A DNA stretch of 64,000 bases from Sphingopyxis sp. RIFCSPHIGHO2_12_FULL_65_19 (GTDB lineage Bacteria > Pseudomonadota > Alphaproteobacteria > Sphingomonadales > Sphingomonadaceae), in assembly GCF_001830555.1 (NCBI RefSeq), contig NZ_MIAM01000063.1:1-64000 (forward strand), written 5' to 3'. Positions 32,025-41,423 of the stretch are shown here, in pieces. A program made the position numbers and the translations under genes. A model generated the notes under the pieces. The model had not been told where the DNA came from, searched no databases, and saw only the letters and a list, made by a program, of their open reading frames with translations. The number at the start of each line of letters is the position of its first letter. Positions within the stretch are counted from its first letter, which is position 1.

Positions 32025-33649
32025 AGAAACTATATCGCGCATTATCGGCGGCCGGACTGTTGATGGCGGCGCCCGCGGTCGCTGCAAGCCCGGTGGTGGA
32101 GGCGCCCGCGGGCACCGTCGAGGGCAAGACCGTCGGCAAGGTCCGCGCGTTCAAGGGCATTCCTTTCGCGCAGCCGCCGGTCGGGCCGCTGCGCTGGAAA
32201 GCCCCGCAGCCGCTGCCAACATGGCAGGGCGTGCGCAAGGCGCAGAGCTTCGGTGCCGCCTGTATCCAGCCGCGCCCGAACGCGGTGCATATCTATGCCA
32301 ACCCGCCCGCGAAGATTTCCGAGGATTGCCTCACGCTCAACATATGGGCGCCCGAACAGATCAAGGATGCGCCGGTCATCGTGTGGATACACGGCGGCGC
32401 GCTCGCGACCGGCTACAGCCATGAGGGCATGTATGACGGCGCCAAGCTCGCGGCGCGCGGCGCGATCGTCGTGTCGATCAATTACCGCCTCGGCGTACTT
32501 GGCTATATGGCGCACCCTGGACTCAGCGCGGAATCGCCCGACGGCGTGTCGGGCAATTACGGGCTGCTCGACCAGATCGCTGCGCTCGAGTGGGTGAAGG
32601 CCAATATAGGCGCATTTGGCGGCGACGCGGCCAATGTCACCATCGCGGGCGAGTCGGCGGGGGCGCTCAGCGTTCTGTATCTGATGGCGTCGCCCAAGGC
32701 GCGCGGCCTGTTCCACAAGGCGATCGCGCAGAGCGCCTATATGATCTCGACCCCGTCGCTGAAGGAGGTTCGCCACGGCGAGCCCGCTGCGGAAGCGACG
32801 GGCGAAAGGGTCGCCGCCGCGCTCGGCGCCGCCGACATCGCCGCGCTCCGCAAGGTCGATCCGGTCGCGCTGACCGATGGCGCAGCCAAGGCAGGTTACT
32901 TTCCATGGGGCACCGTCGACGGCAAGATTTTGCCTGACCAGCTCGTCGATATCTTCGACCGCGGCGAGCAGGCGCCGGTGCCGGTGATCGCCGGGTTCAA
33001 CATCGGCGAAATCCGCTCGCTGCGCATGCTGGCGCCGCCGGTTCCCGCCAATGCCGCGGCTTATGAAGCCGCAATACGGGAACGCTATGGCGACCTCGCC
33101 GATGCCTGGCTCAAGCTCTATCCCGCGACGAACCTCGCCGAAACGATCCTCGCGACGCCGCGCGATGCGCTCTATGGCTGGACGTCCGAACGGCTCGCGA
33201 TCAAGCAGACCGCGCTAGGCCAGCCTGCCTATCTTTACCTCTTCGACCACGGCTATCCGACGGCGAGCGAATATGGGCTGCACGGCTTCCACGCTGCCGA
33301 AATTCCGTTCGTGTTTGGCACCGCTGGCGATACACCGCCCTATTGGCCCAAGATCCCCGACACGGTAGCCGAGCGCCGTTTCGCGACTGCGATGGGCGAT
33401 TACTGGGTCTCTTTCGCCAAAACGGGAAAACCCGAGGCGCCGGGGCAGGCGGCCTGGCGCCCCTATGGCAAGGACGCCGCTTTCATGGCCTTCGCCGATA
33501 TCCCACGCGCCGGCACACGGCTGATGCCGGCCATGTACGCGCTGCACGAAGCTGCGGTCTGCCGTCGCCGAGCGGCGGGTAACCAGCCGTGGAACTGGAA
33601 CACCGGCATCGTCTCGCCCGTCCTCGCGAAGGACGCAAATTGTCCATGA
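32021..33649 (+). CDS. Type-B carboxylesterase
   Basis: A 542-residue exported alpha/beta hydrolase. A signal peptide (LSAAGLLMAAPAVAASP) precedes VRAFKGIPFAQPPVGPLRW and SEDCLTLNIWAP, the type-B signature; the nucleophile elbow is NVTIAGESAGALSVLYLM (Ser about 212), the oxyanion loop is VIVWIHGGAL, and the catalytic His is probably in LHGFHAAEIPFVFG. It would release an acid from an imported ester in the periplasm. Coupled to both neighbours by ATGA overlaps. Confidence 0.9.
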   Translation: MKKLYRALSAAGLLMAAPAVAASPVVEAPAGTVEGKTVGKVRAFKGIPFAQPPVGPLRWKAPQPLPTWQGVRKAQSFGAACIQPRPNAVHIYANPPAKISEDCLTLNIWAPEQIKDAPVIVWIHGGALATGYSHEGMYDGAKLAARGAIVVSINYRLGVLGYMAHPGLSAESPDGVSGNYGLLDQIAALEWVKANIGAFGGDAANVTIAGESAGALSVLYLMASPKARGLFHKAIAQSAYMISTPSLKEVRHGEPAAEATGERVAAALGAADIAALRKVDPVALTDGAAKAGYFPWGTVDGKILPDQLVDIFDRGEQAPVPVIAGFNIGEIRSLRMLAPPVPANAAAYEAAIRERYGDLADAWLKLYPATNLAETILATPRDALYGWTSERLAIKQTALGQPAYLYLFDHGYPTASEYGLHGFHAAEIPFVFGTAGDTPPYWPKIPDTVAERRFATAMGDYWVSFAKTGKPEAPGQAAWRPYGKDAAFMAFADIPRAGTRLMPAMYALHEAAVCRRRAAGNQPWNWNTGIVSPVLAKDANCP

Positions 33650-35232
33650 TCCACGGTATGATGCAGGATTACCCGCTGACCCTCGACAAATTCCTCGACC
33701 ATGCCGCCCGCTGGCATGGCGAGGCCGAGGTCGTCACCGCGCGCGAGGACGGGAGCATCGGCCGGATCGGCTATGCCCCGCTCCGCGCCCGCAGCCTTGC
33801 GATTTCGTCGCTGCTCGCTGGCTTCGGGGTGGGCGAGGGCGACTGCATCGCGACGCTCGCATGGAACAGCCAGGCGCATGTCGAGACCTGGTATGCGACG
33901 ATGGGGATCGGCGCGGTCTGCCATACGCTCAATCCGCGCCTGACCGCCCCGCAACTCGCCGCGATGGCGGTGCAATCGGGGGCGAAGTTGCTGATCGTCA
34001 GCGCCGACCTGTTGCCGCTCGCGCGGTCGATCGTGGATCTCGCGCCGGCGATCGGGCAGGTGTGGGTGATCGACGGGTCGGCCGGGGATTGGTCCGCCGC
34101 CGCGCCGCCGCTTCACGAACTCGGAGCCCTGATCGCCGACGCCCCAGGCGGGATCTTATGGGGCGGCTTCGACGAAAACTCGCCCGCCGGCCTCTGCTTC
34201 ACGTCGGGAACGACGGGGGCGCCGAAGGGCGTCACCTACACGCACCGCGCAAGCTTCCTGCACACGCTGCGTGCGTTGCAGGCCGACGTGATGGCCTTCA
34301 CCCACCGCGATGCAGTGCTCGCGGTCGTGCCCATGTTTCACGCCAACGCCTGGGGCTTGCCTTTTGCGTTGCCCGCGGTCGGCGGCAAGCTGGTGCTCCC
34401 TGGTCGGCAGGCCGACGGCGCCAGCCTCGCGCGGCTGATCGCGGCTGAGGGCGTCACGGTCGGGGTCGGGGTTCCGACGGTGTGGCTCGGCGTCGTCGAA
34501 CATATCGAGGCGACGGGCGGCGAACTGCCTTCGCTCAAACGCATTATCGTCGGCGGCGCGCCGATGGCGCCCGCGTTGATGGCGCGCATCGAGCGACGCC
34601 TTGGCGTCACCGTCCAGACGAGCTGGGGCATGACCGAATTGTCGCCGCTCGGCACGATCGCACCGCCGGACGATCCGCTGCGCACCGCATCGGTGTCGGG
34701 ACGACCGGCGGTCGGCGTCGACCTGTTGCTCACCGATGCCGCCGGAGCGGCGCTTCCCGAACAGCGCGGGGTTGAGGGGCATCTTCGCGTTCGCGGGGCG
34801 GCGGTGGTCGAACGCTATTTCGGGCAAGCGGAGTCTGCGACCGACGATGATGGCTGGTTCGCGACCGGCGATCTCGCGCGGATCGATGCGCGCGGCAATC
34901 TGTCGATCACCGGCCGTGCCAAGGATCTGATCAAATCGGGCGGTGAGTGGATCAACCCCGCCGAGATCGAGGCCGTGGTCGGCGCGCTGCCGCAGGTGTC
35001 GCTTGCCGCAGTGATCGGCCGCGAAGATCCCAAATGGGGCGAGCGGCCGGTGCTGCTCGTCGAACTCGCCTCGGGCATAGAAATCAGCGATGCTGACCTG
35101 CTCGCGCCGCTTGCGGGCCGCGTTGCGCCTTGGTGGATTCCCGATGCCGTCGTGCGCCTTTCCGCCATGCCGCTGGCGCCGACCGGAAAAATCGATAAGA
35201 TTCGCTTGCGGAATGACTATGGCGCGGGTTGA
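33646..35232 (+). CDS. Fatty-acid/acyl-CoA ligase (AMP-binding)
   Basis: A 528-residue adenylate-forming ligase that activates a carboxylic acid to its CoA thioester. Start ATG 33646 overlaps the esterase stop. Motifs: FTSGTTGAPKGVTYTH (P-loop), SWGMTELSPLG, GWFATGDLARIDARGNLSITGRAKDLIKSGGEWINPAEIE and the C-terminal catalytic Lys region APTGKIDKIRL. It resembles medium-chain acyl-CoA synthetases. The product would enter a beta-oxidation-like route. Its 3' end abuts or slightly overlaps the TetR gene depending on the latter's start. Confidence 0.9.
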   Translation: MIHGMMQDYPLTLDKFLDHAARWHGEAEVVTAREDGSIGRIGYAPLRARSLAISSLLAGFGVGEGDCIATLAWNSQAHVETWYATMGIGAVCHTLNPRLTAPQLAAMAVQSGAKLLIVSADLLPLARSIVDLAPAIGQVWVIDGSAGDWSAAAPPLHELGALIADAPGGILWGGFDENSPAGLCFTSGTTGAPKGVTYTHRASFLHTLRALQADVMAFTHRDAVLAVVPMFHANAWGLPFALPAVGGKLVLPGRQADGASLARLIAAEGVTVGVGVPTVWLGVVEHIEATGGELPSLKRIIVGGAPMAPALMARIERRLGVTVQTSWGMTELSPLGTIAPPDDPLRTASVSGRPAVGVDLLLTDAAGAALPEQRGVEGHLRVRGAAVVERYFGQAESATDDDGWFATGDLARIDARGNLSITGRAKDLIKSGGEWINPAEIEAVVGALPQVSLAAVIGREDPKWGERPVLLVELASGIEISDADLLAPLAGRVAPWWIPDAVVRLSAMPLAPTGKIDKIRLRNDYGAG

Positions 35233-35290
35233 TCGGCACGGGGACGTTGCGGCAGGGGCGGCAACGGAAGAGATATTGGAAGTCGGAAGA

Positions 35291-35971
35291 GTGGCAGAAC
35301 AGGCGAAAACGCGTCGGCGATCGACCAAGGCCGAACAGCGCGCCGAAACGATGGAGCAGATCCTCGACGAGGCCGAACTGCTGTTTTCGCGCCATGGCCT
35401 GCACGGGGTGACGCTGAAGGATGTCGCAAAGCGCGTCGGTGTGCACCACACGCTGCTCAACTATTATTTCGAGGACAAGAAAAAGCTGTTCGATGCGGTC
35501 TTCGCGCGCCGCGCCGTGGTGACGAGCACCAAGCGGATGCAGGCGCTCGACGAATATGATCGCGCGAGCGGCGGCAAACCGACGATTGAGGGGGCGCTCC
35601 ACGCCTTCCTCGACACCGACCTCGATCTTTATATCCACGGCGGCGATGGCTGGAAAAATTACGGCGCGCTCGGTGCGCAGGTCGCCAATACCCCTGAATG
35701 GGGTGCCGAGCTGATGGACAGCCATTTCGACCCGGTGGTGCTCCGCCTGATCGATCTTTTGAAGAAGGCGATGCCCGATTGCGCCGAAGAGGATATCTTC
35801 TGGGGCTATCATTTCGTGACCGGCGCGCTGATGGTCACGCTCGCGCGCACCGGGCGCATCGACAAGCTCTCCGGCGGCGTCTGCAAGTCTGAAGACTTTG
35901 AAGCGATCAAGGCCCGGATGGCCTCGTTCATGGCGGCGGGCTTCCGGCAAATCTGTAACAAGAAGGCGTAG
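35291..35971 (+). CDS. TetR-family regulator of the catabolic locus
   Basis: A 226-residue regulator from GTG 35291 (ggaag at 5-nt spacing); ATG 35219 would add 24 residues and overlap the ligase. N-terminal HTH: ETMEQILDEAELLFSRHGLHGVTLKDVAKRVGVHHTLLNYYFEDKKKLFDAVF. The C-terminal ligand domain includes WGAELMDSHFDPVVLRLIDLLKK and FVTGALMVTLARTGRIDKL. It is the obvious candidate to bind the related palindromes at 28310-28331 and 36018-36031. Confidence 0.88.
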   Translation: MAEQAKTRRRSTKAEQRAETMEQILDEAELLFSRHGLHGVTLKDVAKRVGVHHTLLNYYFEDKKKLFDAVFARRAVVTSTKRMQALDEYDRASGGKPTIEGALHAFLDTDLDLYIHGGDGWKNYGALGAQVANTPEWGAELMDSHFDPVVLRLIDLLKKAMPDCAEEDIFWGYHFVTGALMVTLARTGRIDKLSGGVCKSEDFEAIKARMASFMAAGFRQICNKKA

Positions 35972-36017
35972 GCGACGGGCGAATGACGCCTCCGGATTGC
36001 GCTCGTTCAAAATATTA

Positions 36018-36031
36018 ACTCACTAGTGAGT
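36018..36031. promoter_or_regulatory. Perfect TetR-type palindrome before SDR gene
   Basis: actcactagtgagt is a perfect 14-bp palindrome 14 bp upstream of ATG 36046. With the following gaat it shares GAGTGAAT with the site before the TonB receptor, suggesting one regulator for both. Confidence 0.65.
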
Positions 36032-36045
36032 GAATGGAGATTAAT

Positions 36046-36933
36046 ATGGAACATGAAATTTTGCCGCTGCAGGACCGCGTCGCGATCGTCACCGGCGCCG
36101 GCGGCGGATTAGGCCGCGCTCATGCGCTCTACCTCGCAAAACAGGGCGCCCGCGTCGTCGTGAACGACCTCGCGCTGGCTGCGGCCGAGCAGGTCGCTTC
36201 GGAAATCGTCGCGAATGGCGGCGAGGCACTGGCGATCGCGGCCTCTGTGACCGACGAGGCCGCAGTCGACGCGATGGTTCGCGATACGCTCGACGCATGG
36301 GGACGCATCGACATCCTCGTCAACAACGCGGGCATCCTGCGCGACAAGAGCTTCGCCAAGATGAGCCTTGAAGATTTCCGTCTGGTCGTCGATGTCCACC
36401 TGATGGGTGCCGCGATCTGCTGCAAGGCGGTGTGGGACGTCATGCGCGCGCAGCAATATGGCCGCATCGTCATGACAACCTCATCGTCGGGCCTTTGGGG
36501 CAATTTCGGGCAGGCCAACTATGGCGCCGCCAAGATGGCGCTTGTCGGGTTGATGCAGACGCTGGCGATCGAGGGCGAGAAATATGGCATCCGCGTCAAC
36601 AGCCTTGCGCCGACCGCCGCGACGCAGATGACGCAGGGGGTTTTGTCGGAACAGAGCCTTGCGGCGCTCGATCCGGCATATGTCAGTCCCGGACTTTTGG
36701 CTTTGGTCGGCGATGCTGCGCCGACACGCGCGATCCTGTGTGCGGGGGCGGGTCATTTCGCTAGCGCCGAAATCATGCTGTCGCGTGGTGCATTCATCGG
36801 ATCCGATGTCGACGCCGGAGCGCGCTTGACCGATCAATGGCCGAGCGTGGTGGCGCGGGAAGAGGCGATCGTTCCGGCCTATGGCTTTATGCAGGCCGAG
36901 CGGGAGGTGGTTAGCGCCGGCGTGGTTCCCTGA
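36046..36933 (+). CDS. Short-chain dehydrogenase (17-beta-HSD4-like)
   Basis: A 295-residue NAD(P)-dependent SDR. ATG 36046 is favoured by ggaga five bases upstream. Cofactor loop IVTGAGGGLGRAHALYL (residues 15-31), NNAGILRD, and the catalytic S147, Y159, K163 (NYGAAKMAL). The pattern, with GGGLGRAHAL and NNAGILRDKSFAKM, matches the dehydrogenase of peroxisomal multifunctional enzyme type 2, which oxidises 3-hydroxyacyl-CoA or steroid hydroxyls. It fits a beta-oxidation step after the CoA ligase. A TetR-type palindrome sits at its promoter. Confidence 0.88.
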   Translation: MEHEILPLQDRVAIVTGAGGGLGRAHALYLAKQGARVVVNDLALAAAEQVASEIVANGGEALAIAASVTDEAAVDAMVRDTLDAWGRIDILVNNAGILRDKSFAKMSLEDFRLVVDVHLMGAAICCKAVWDVMRAQQYGRIVMTTSSSGLWGNFGQANYGAAKMALVGLMQTLAIEGEKYGIRVNSLAPTAATQMTQGVLSEQSLAALDPAYVSPGLLALVGDAAPTRAILCAGAGHFASAEIMLSRGAFIGSDVDAGARLTDQWPSVVAREEAIVPAYGFMQAEREVVSAGVVP

Positions 36934-36999
36934 AATAAATGGTCTGCGAACGCTTGTTGCTTGCCGCAAACCAGATCGACCGCAATTGACCAGATCCTG

Positions 37000-38028
37000 C
37001 TAGCCTATGCCAACGGCAACCTCCACGAGATTAGCACCTTCGTCACGCTCCAAAAGCCTGAAGCGAGTTCCGGCAAATCTTTCGATAAGGCTGGCGGCTG
37101 TCCGGGTGTGATCGCTGATCTTGACCGTTGTGAACGCCCCGCCGCGAGCAACAGCCAATGGGAGCAAGAGCTGGTCCTGCAAATAGGGGCCCGCAAAGGC
37201 ATCGGACGCGAGATAGCCCGCCATTCGCCTGGCCGCCGTCTTAGCTAGACGTTCGGCTGGGACGCCAATCTTGCCAAATGCCGACATCAGTTCCGTCACA
37301 TGCTCGAAGCTCGCCTCGAGCAAGAGCGCATTGCCCGGGCCCTGATCGGCGGGAAGCTGCCGTGTCACGAAAGCTTCCGCGGGCCAATCCGTCAGGACCT
37401 TCTGTGCCGCTTTCAGCTCCCGATCCGCAACGTCAAAGGGGATACCCGCAACAATCGCGGTCACCTGCACCGGTCCGGCTGTACCGCGGTCAATACACTC
37501 GATCGCGCGCAGCGGCGCGGGGTCGATTTCGATTTCGATACGGCCGCCCCCACGCGGAAAAAAGCCGTGCCGAACCAGCTTTGCCGTGATGGTCGGCCCC
37601 ATGCGGTTGATGACCGGGAGCAGCGTCCGCTCGATAAAGTCGAACGGGGGAGCTGCCAGGGCATGGGTGCCTCCCTCGATCACAAGCCGCGAGGGCGCGC
37701 TTCCGAGCATCAGCGGCACAAGGACCGTTTGAAGCACGAGCCCCGTGCTGCCGGCCGTGCCGACGGCAAAATGATAGTCGCCAGGCGTGACGGGGCCGGG
37801 CCGAAAGCTGATGCTGGTCGAACCTACGGCAAGACCGGAGCACTCTGCGTTACCGATTACGCATGCGGCTTCGATCGCGGTCACATGCTGACGCATGAGC
37901 CCCGGCTTTTCTCGCCCGCCGCGGATATTGTCGATCGTGAAAGGCTCACCTGTCAGCAGCGACAGCGCGCATGCATAGCGCAGAACCTGACCGCCGCCTT
38001 CGCCTTCTGAGCCGTCAATCGTGATCAT
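37000..38028 (-). CDS. rtcA: RNA 3'-terminal phosphate cyclase
   Basis: RtcA converts RNA 3'-phosphate ends to 2',3'-cyclic phosphates using ATP. 342 aa from ATG 38028: MITIDGSEGEGGGQVLRYACALSLLTGEPFTIDNIRGGREKPGLMRQH is the family start signature, RHGFFPRGGGRIEIEIDP lies mid-protein, and the C-terminal FTTVKISDHTRTAASLIERF contains the His adenylylated in this family. It lies 41 bp downstream of rtcB and would be expressed from the same sigma-54 promoter. The track start at 38202 reads through the rtcB end and is rejected. Confidence 0.94.
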   Translation of the reverse strand: MITIDGSEGEGGGQVLRYACALSLLTGEPFTIDNIRGGREKPGLMRQHVTAIEAACVIGNAECSGLAVGSTSISFRPGPVTPGDYHFAVGTAGSTGLVLQTVLVPLMLGSAPSRLVIEGGTHALAAPPFDFIERTLLPVINRMGPTITAKLVRHGFFPRGGGRIEIEIDPAPLRAIECIDRGTAGPVQVTAIVAGIPFDVADRELKAAQKVLTDWPAEAFVTRQLPADQGPGNALLLEASFEHVTELMSAFGKIGVPAERLAKTAARRMAGYLASDAFAGPYLQDQLLLPLAVARGGAFTTVKISDHTRTAASLIERFAGTRFRLLERDEGANLVEVAVGIG

Positions 38029-38069
38029 TTTCTTTTCTTTTTGAAAGTGGCCGATGGCGGCGTGAAGGG

Positions 38070-39296
38070 TCACCCCTTCACGCACACCACCTGCTTCAGC
38101 GTATGGACGATCTCGACGAGGTCGGCCTGCGCCGCCATCACTGCCTCGATCGGCTTGTAAGCCCTGGGCGTCTCGTCGATGACGCCTTCGTCCTTGCGGC
38201 ATTCGACGCCCGCGGTGTCGGCGATATGCTCGTCGAGGGTGACGAGCTTCTTCGCCGCGGTACGGCTCATGACGCGGCCTGCGCCATGGCTGCAGCTGTC
38301 GAATGACTCCGGGTTTCCGAGCCCGCGCACGATGAACGATTTCGCGCCCATCGAACCTGGGATGATCCCCATTGTCCCCTTCGCCGCACGCACCGCTCCC
38401 TTGCGGGTGACAAGCACATTCTCGCCGAAGTGGCCCTCGCGCGTCACATAATTGTGATGGCAGTTCACCGCCTCGGCTTCGGCTTCAAAGGGCTTCGCGA
38501 TCTGCTGCCGGAGCGCAGCGATGACGTTCGCCATCATCATGCGCCGGTTCAGCGCCGCAAAGTCCTGCGCCCAGCCCACCGCTTCGACATATTCGTCGAA
38601 ATGGTCGGTCCCTTCGGGGAAGTAGGCGAGATCTTCATCGGGCAGGTTGATGAACCACTTGCGCATGTCCTTCTTCGCCAGTTCGATGAAGTAGGTGCCG
38701 ATCGCATTGCCGACGCCGCGCGAACCCGAATGCAGCATCACCCACACCCGCGCCTCGGTATCGAGGCACAGCTCGATGAAATGGTTACCCGTTCCGAGCG
38801 TCCCCAGATGCGTGAGGTTGTTCGTGTTCTTCAGCCGCGGATGCTTGGCGACGATATGGCCGAAGCGCTCGGCGAGCGTCGCCCAGGCGTCGACGATGGC
38901 CTGCGGGGGATCGCCCCATGAACCATGGTCACGCCGACCGCGTCCAACCGACCGACCGTGTGGCACCGCCGCCTCGATCGCGCTGCGGATGCCCTCCAGA
39001 TTGTCGGGCAGGTCGTGCGCGATCAGCGTGGTGCGTGCTGCCATCATGCCGCAGCCGATGTCGACGCCTACCGCCGCCGGGATCACCGCTCCTTTAGTCG
39101 GGATGACCGATCCGACCGTCGCACCAATGCCGACATGGACGTCGGGCATTGCCGCGACATGTTTGAACACGAATGGCATCTGCGCCGCCTTGCGCAGCTG
39201 CGCGCGCGCCATGTCCTCGACGGGCACACCGCGAGTCCACATCTTGACCGGGCGTCCGCCCTCGACATTCAGTACTTCGTAGGTCGTCTGGGTCAT
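38070..39296 (-). CDS. rtcB: RNA-splicing ligase RtcB
   Basis: The GTP/Mn-dependent ligase that joins 2',3'-cyclic phosphate and 5'-OH RNA ends. 408 aa; ATG 39296 has a perfect aggaggt nearby. Motifs: MPDVHVGIGATVGSVIP, the metal-binding Cys in VGVDIGCGMMA, GTLGTGNHFIEL, HHNYVTREGH, and the guanylylated His in DSCSHGAGRVMSRTAAK. The 408-aa length and sequence fit the E. coli type. First gene of rtcBA, divergent from rtcR. Confidence 0.95.
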   Translation of the reverse strand: MTQTTYEVLNVEGGRPVKMWTRGVPVEDMARAQLRKAAQMPFVFKHVAAMPDVHVGIGATVGSVIPTKGAVIPAAVGVDIGCGMMAARTTLIAHDLPDNLEGIRSAIEAAVPHGRSVGRGRRDHGSWGDPPQAIVDAWATLAERFGHIVAKHPRLKNTNNLTHLGTLGTGNHFIELCLDTEARVWVMLHSGSRGVGNAIGTYFIELAKKDMRKWFINLPDEDLAYFPEGTDHFDEYVEAVGWAQDFAALNRRMMMANVIAALRQQIAKPFEAEAEAVNCHHNYVTREGHFGENVLVTRKGAVRAAKGTMGIIPGSMGAKSFIVRGLGNPESFDSCSHGAGRVMSRTAAKKLVTLDEHIADTAGVECRKDEGVIDETPRAYKPIEAVMAAQADLVEIVHTLKQVVCVKG

Positions 39297-39455
39297 GGCT
39301 GACCTCCTGCTTTCTCTTTGCGGCAAGCCACGCGTTGAGGCGAGTCTTGCCGAACATTCCTCACGTCCCCTGAGGCGTTCTGGGGCGGCCGGCCTATTCC
39401 GGCCACCCCATCGCTTCGTCCTGTCGGGAGACGTGAACCCCGACGCCCATATGAT

Positions 39456-39471
39456 TGCAGAAGCCATGCCA
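39456..39471 (-). promoter_or_regulatory. Sigma-54 promoter of rtcBA
   Basis: On the minus strand the sequence reads TGGCATG-GCTT-CTGCA, against consensus TGGCACG-N4-TTGCW, with correct GG/GC spacing. It lies 160 bp upstream of rtcB and fits activation by the sigma-54-dependent RtcR encoded divergently. Confidence 0.75.
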
Positions 39472-39484
39472 AGTGGCATCGCCA

Positions 39485-39518
39485 AGCGAATATTCGCTAC
39501 ATTCCATTGTTATATAAC
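39485..39518. promoter_or_regulatory. Palindromes upstream of the sigma-54 promoter (RtcR site candidates)
   Basis: agcgaatattcgct (39485-39498) is a perfect 14-bp palindrome, and gttatataac (39509-39518) is a perfect 10-bp palindrome. They lie 14-60 bp upstream of the -24 element, the position expected for enhancer binding. The remaining 39519-39614 is AT-rich and probably the rtcR promoter. Confidence 0.5.
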
Positions 39519-39614
39519 GATATCTTGGACTGTGAATTCGGGCATCGCCGCCACGCCTTCGTCAGGGTAAGAGATAATTGTATCGTAATTTATATTTCTG
39601 TATAAAGTCGAATT

Positions 39615-41204
39615 ATGAAACCACTCACCGTCATCGGCTTCCTTGGCTCGACACTCGACGCTGCCAAGTTCGGTCCTTCCCGTTGGAACAAATGGCGGCC
39701 GACGGTCAGCATCTGCATGCAGGAAGATTTGCGGGTTGATCGCTTTGTCCTGGTGCACGGCACCCATCACCGCCGCCTTGCCGATTATGTTTCCGATGAT
39801 ATCCGTGACGTGTCGCCCGAAACCGAAGTGGCGCCGCACCTTCTCGACTTTGATGATCCCTGGGACTTTGAGGAGGTTTATGGAAAGCTCCTCGACTTCG
39901 CGCGCAGCTTTCCATTCGATCCCGACAATCAGGATTATCTGATCCACATTACGACCGGGACACACGTTGCTCAGATCTGCCTTTTTCTACTGACCGAGGC
40001 GCGCTACTTGCCCGGCAGGCTGCTCCAGACCCAGCCGCAACGGGGTGTGCCGCAGCCGGTCGGAACGTGGGGCGCCATCGATCTTGACCTCTCGCGTTAC
40101 GACAGCATCGCAACGCGCTTTGCCGAGGCGAGCGCTGAAAGCGCGAGCTTCCTCAAAAACGGCATCGAGACCCGCAACGCCGCCTTCAACCGCATGATCG
40201 ACGAGATCGAGCAAGTCGCAGTGCGCAGCCGTGCACCGATCCTCCTCATGGGTCCAACTGGCGCGGGTAAAAGCCAGCTCGCGCGCAAGATCTACGAGCT
40301 CAAGAAACTGCGGCACCAGATCGGCGGCGCCTTCGTCGAAGTCAACTGTGCGACCCTGAAGGGCGACAGCGCGATGTCGGCGCTGTTCGGGCATCGCAAG
40401 GGCGCTTTCACCGGCGCGATCCAGGATCGTCCTGGCCTGCTCAAGACAGCCGACAAAGGCGTGCTCTTTCTCGATGAAATCGGCGAGCTTGGCCTCGATG
40501 AGCAGGCAATGATCCTGCGGGCGATCGAAGACGGGCTCTTCCTGCCGGTCGGCTCCGACAAGGAGGCCGCCAGTGCCTTCCAGCTCATCGCCGGCACCAA
40601 TCGCGACCTCGTTGATGAGGTGGCCGCAGGGCGGTTTCGCGAAGATCTGTTTGCGCGCCTCAACCTCTGGACCTTCAGCCTCCCTGGCCTGGCCGAGCGC
40701 CGAGAGGATATCGCCCCCAACCTCGACTATGAGCTCGAGCGGTTTGCCGAACGCGAGGGGATGCGAGTGACCTTCAACAAAGAAGCGCGCGATCGCTATC
40801 TGCGCTTCGCCGAAGATCCCGGATCACGCTGGCGCGGCAATTTTCGTGACCTCGCCGCCAGTGTTACACGCATGGGAACGCTGAGCCAGACAGGGCGTAT
40901 CGACCTTGACACCGTCGCGCTGGAAACGTCCCGGCTTCGTTCGCTTTGGGCGGGCGATAAGAGTGTGGGGGATGGGCTCGAGGCTCTATTGTCGCCCGAT
41001 CAGCTAGCCCAAACCGATCCGTTCGACCGGGTCCAGCTTGCCTATGTCGTTGGTATCTGCCGTAGCTGTGGTAGCCTTTCCGCAGCGGGGCGGCAATTGT
41101 TCGCCGCCTCCCGGGAGCTGCGCACATCGACAAATGACGCCGACCGATTGCGCAAATATCTTGCACGCTTCGATCTCGATTGGATCAGCGTTACGGGCAA
41201 ATAG
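39615..41204 (+). CDS. rtcR: Sigma-54-dependent activator of rtcBA
   Basis: A 529-residue bEBP. The N-terminal RtcR sensor (CARF-like, residues about 1-180) includes VIGFLGSTLDAAKFGPSRWNKWRPTVSI and DYLIHITTGTHVAQICLFLLTEARYLPGRLLQTQP. The AAA+ domain has Walker A ILLMGPTGAGKSQLARK, the sigma-54 contact loop GAFTGA (HRKGAFTGAIQDR), and Walker B GVLFLDEIGEL. A C-terminal HTH-like segment (SCGSLSAAGRQLFAASRE) follows. Known family: activates rtcBA after sensing damaged or cyclic-phosphate RNA. Confidence 0.94.
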   Translation: MKPLTVIGFLGSTLDAAKFGPSRWNKWRPTVSICMQEDLRVDRFVLVHGTHHRRLADYVSDDIRDVSPETEVAPHLLDFDDPWDFEEVYGKLLDFARSFPFDPDNQDYLIHITTGTHVAQICLFLLTEARYLPGRLLQTQPQRGVPQPVGTWGAIDLDLSRYDSIATRFAEASAESASFLKNGIETRNAAFNRMIDEIEQVAVRSRAPILLMGPTGAGKSQLARKIYELKKLRHQIGGAFVEVNCATLKGDSAMSALFGHRKGAFTGAIQDRPGLLKTADKGVLFLDEIGELGLDEQAMILRAIEDGLFLPVGSDKEAASAFQLIAGTNRDLVDEVAAGRFREDLFARLNLWTFSLPGLAERREDIAPNLDYELERFAEREGMRVTFNKEARDRYLRFAEDPGSRWRGNFRDLAASVTRMGTLSQTGRIDLDTVALETSRLRSLWAGDKSVGDGLEALLSPDQLAQTDPFDRVQLAYVVGICRSCGSLSAAGRQLFAASRELRTSTNDADRLRKYLARFDLDWISVTGK

Positions 41205-41423
41205 ATGCGTGGAGCGCCGCCCGAAAATGTGATCAGCACGACATCTCCCCGATGCGCCTGGGAATGTCAGCTATCCGAATACTCGACCGCAAGCCGGCTG
41301 GTTGCAACCGGCCAACCTCGGCGGCGCGCGGCCTAGCGGAACTTCCAATACCAGAAATTGGTCGATTGCGCCTCAACCGACAGATAGCCTATGGCCGCTG
41401 GCGGCGAACGAAGAGGGAAAACA

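Noticed and set aside
36934-36999. Extra small gene between the SDR and rtcA
   Set aside because: The 66 bp has no start codon with a ribosome-binding site and no family match.
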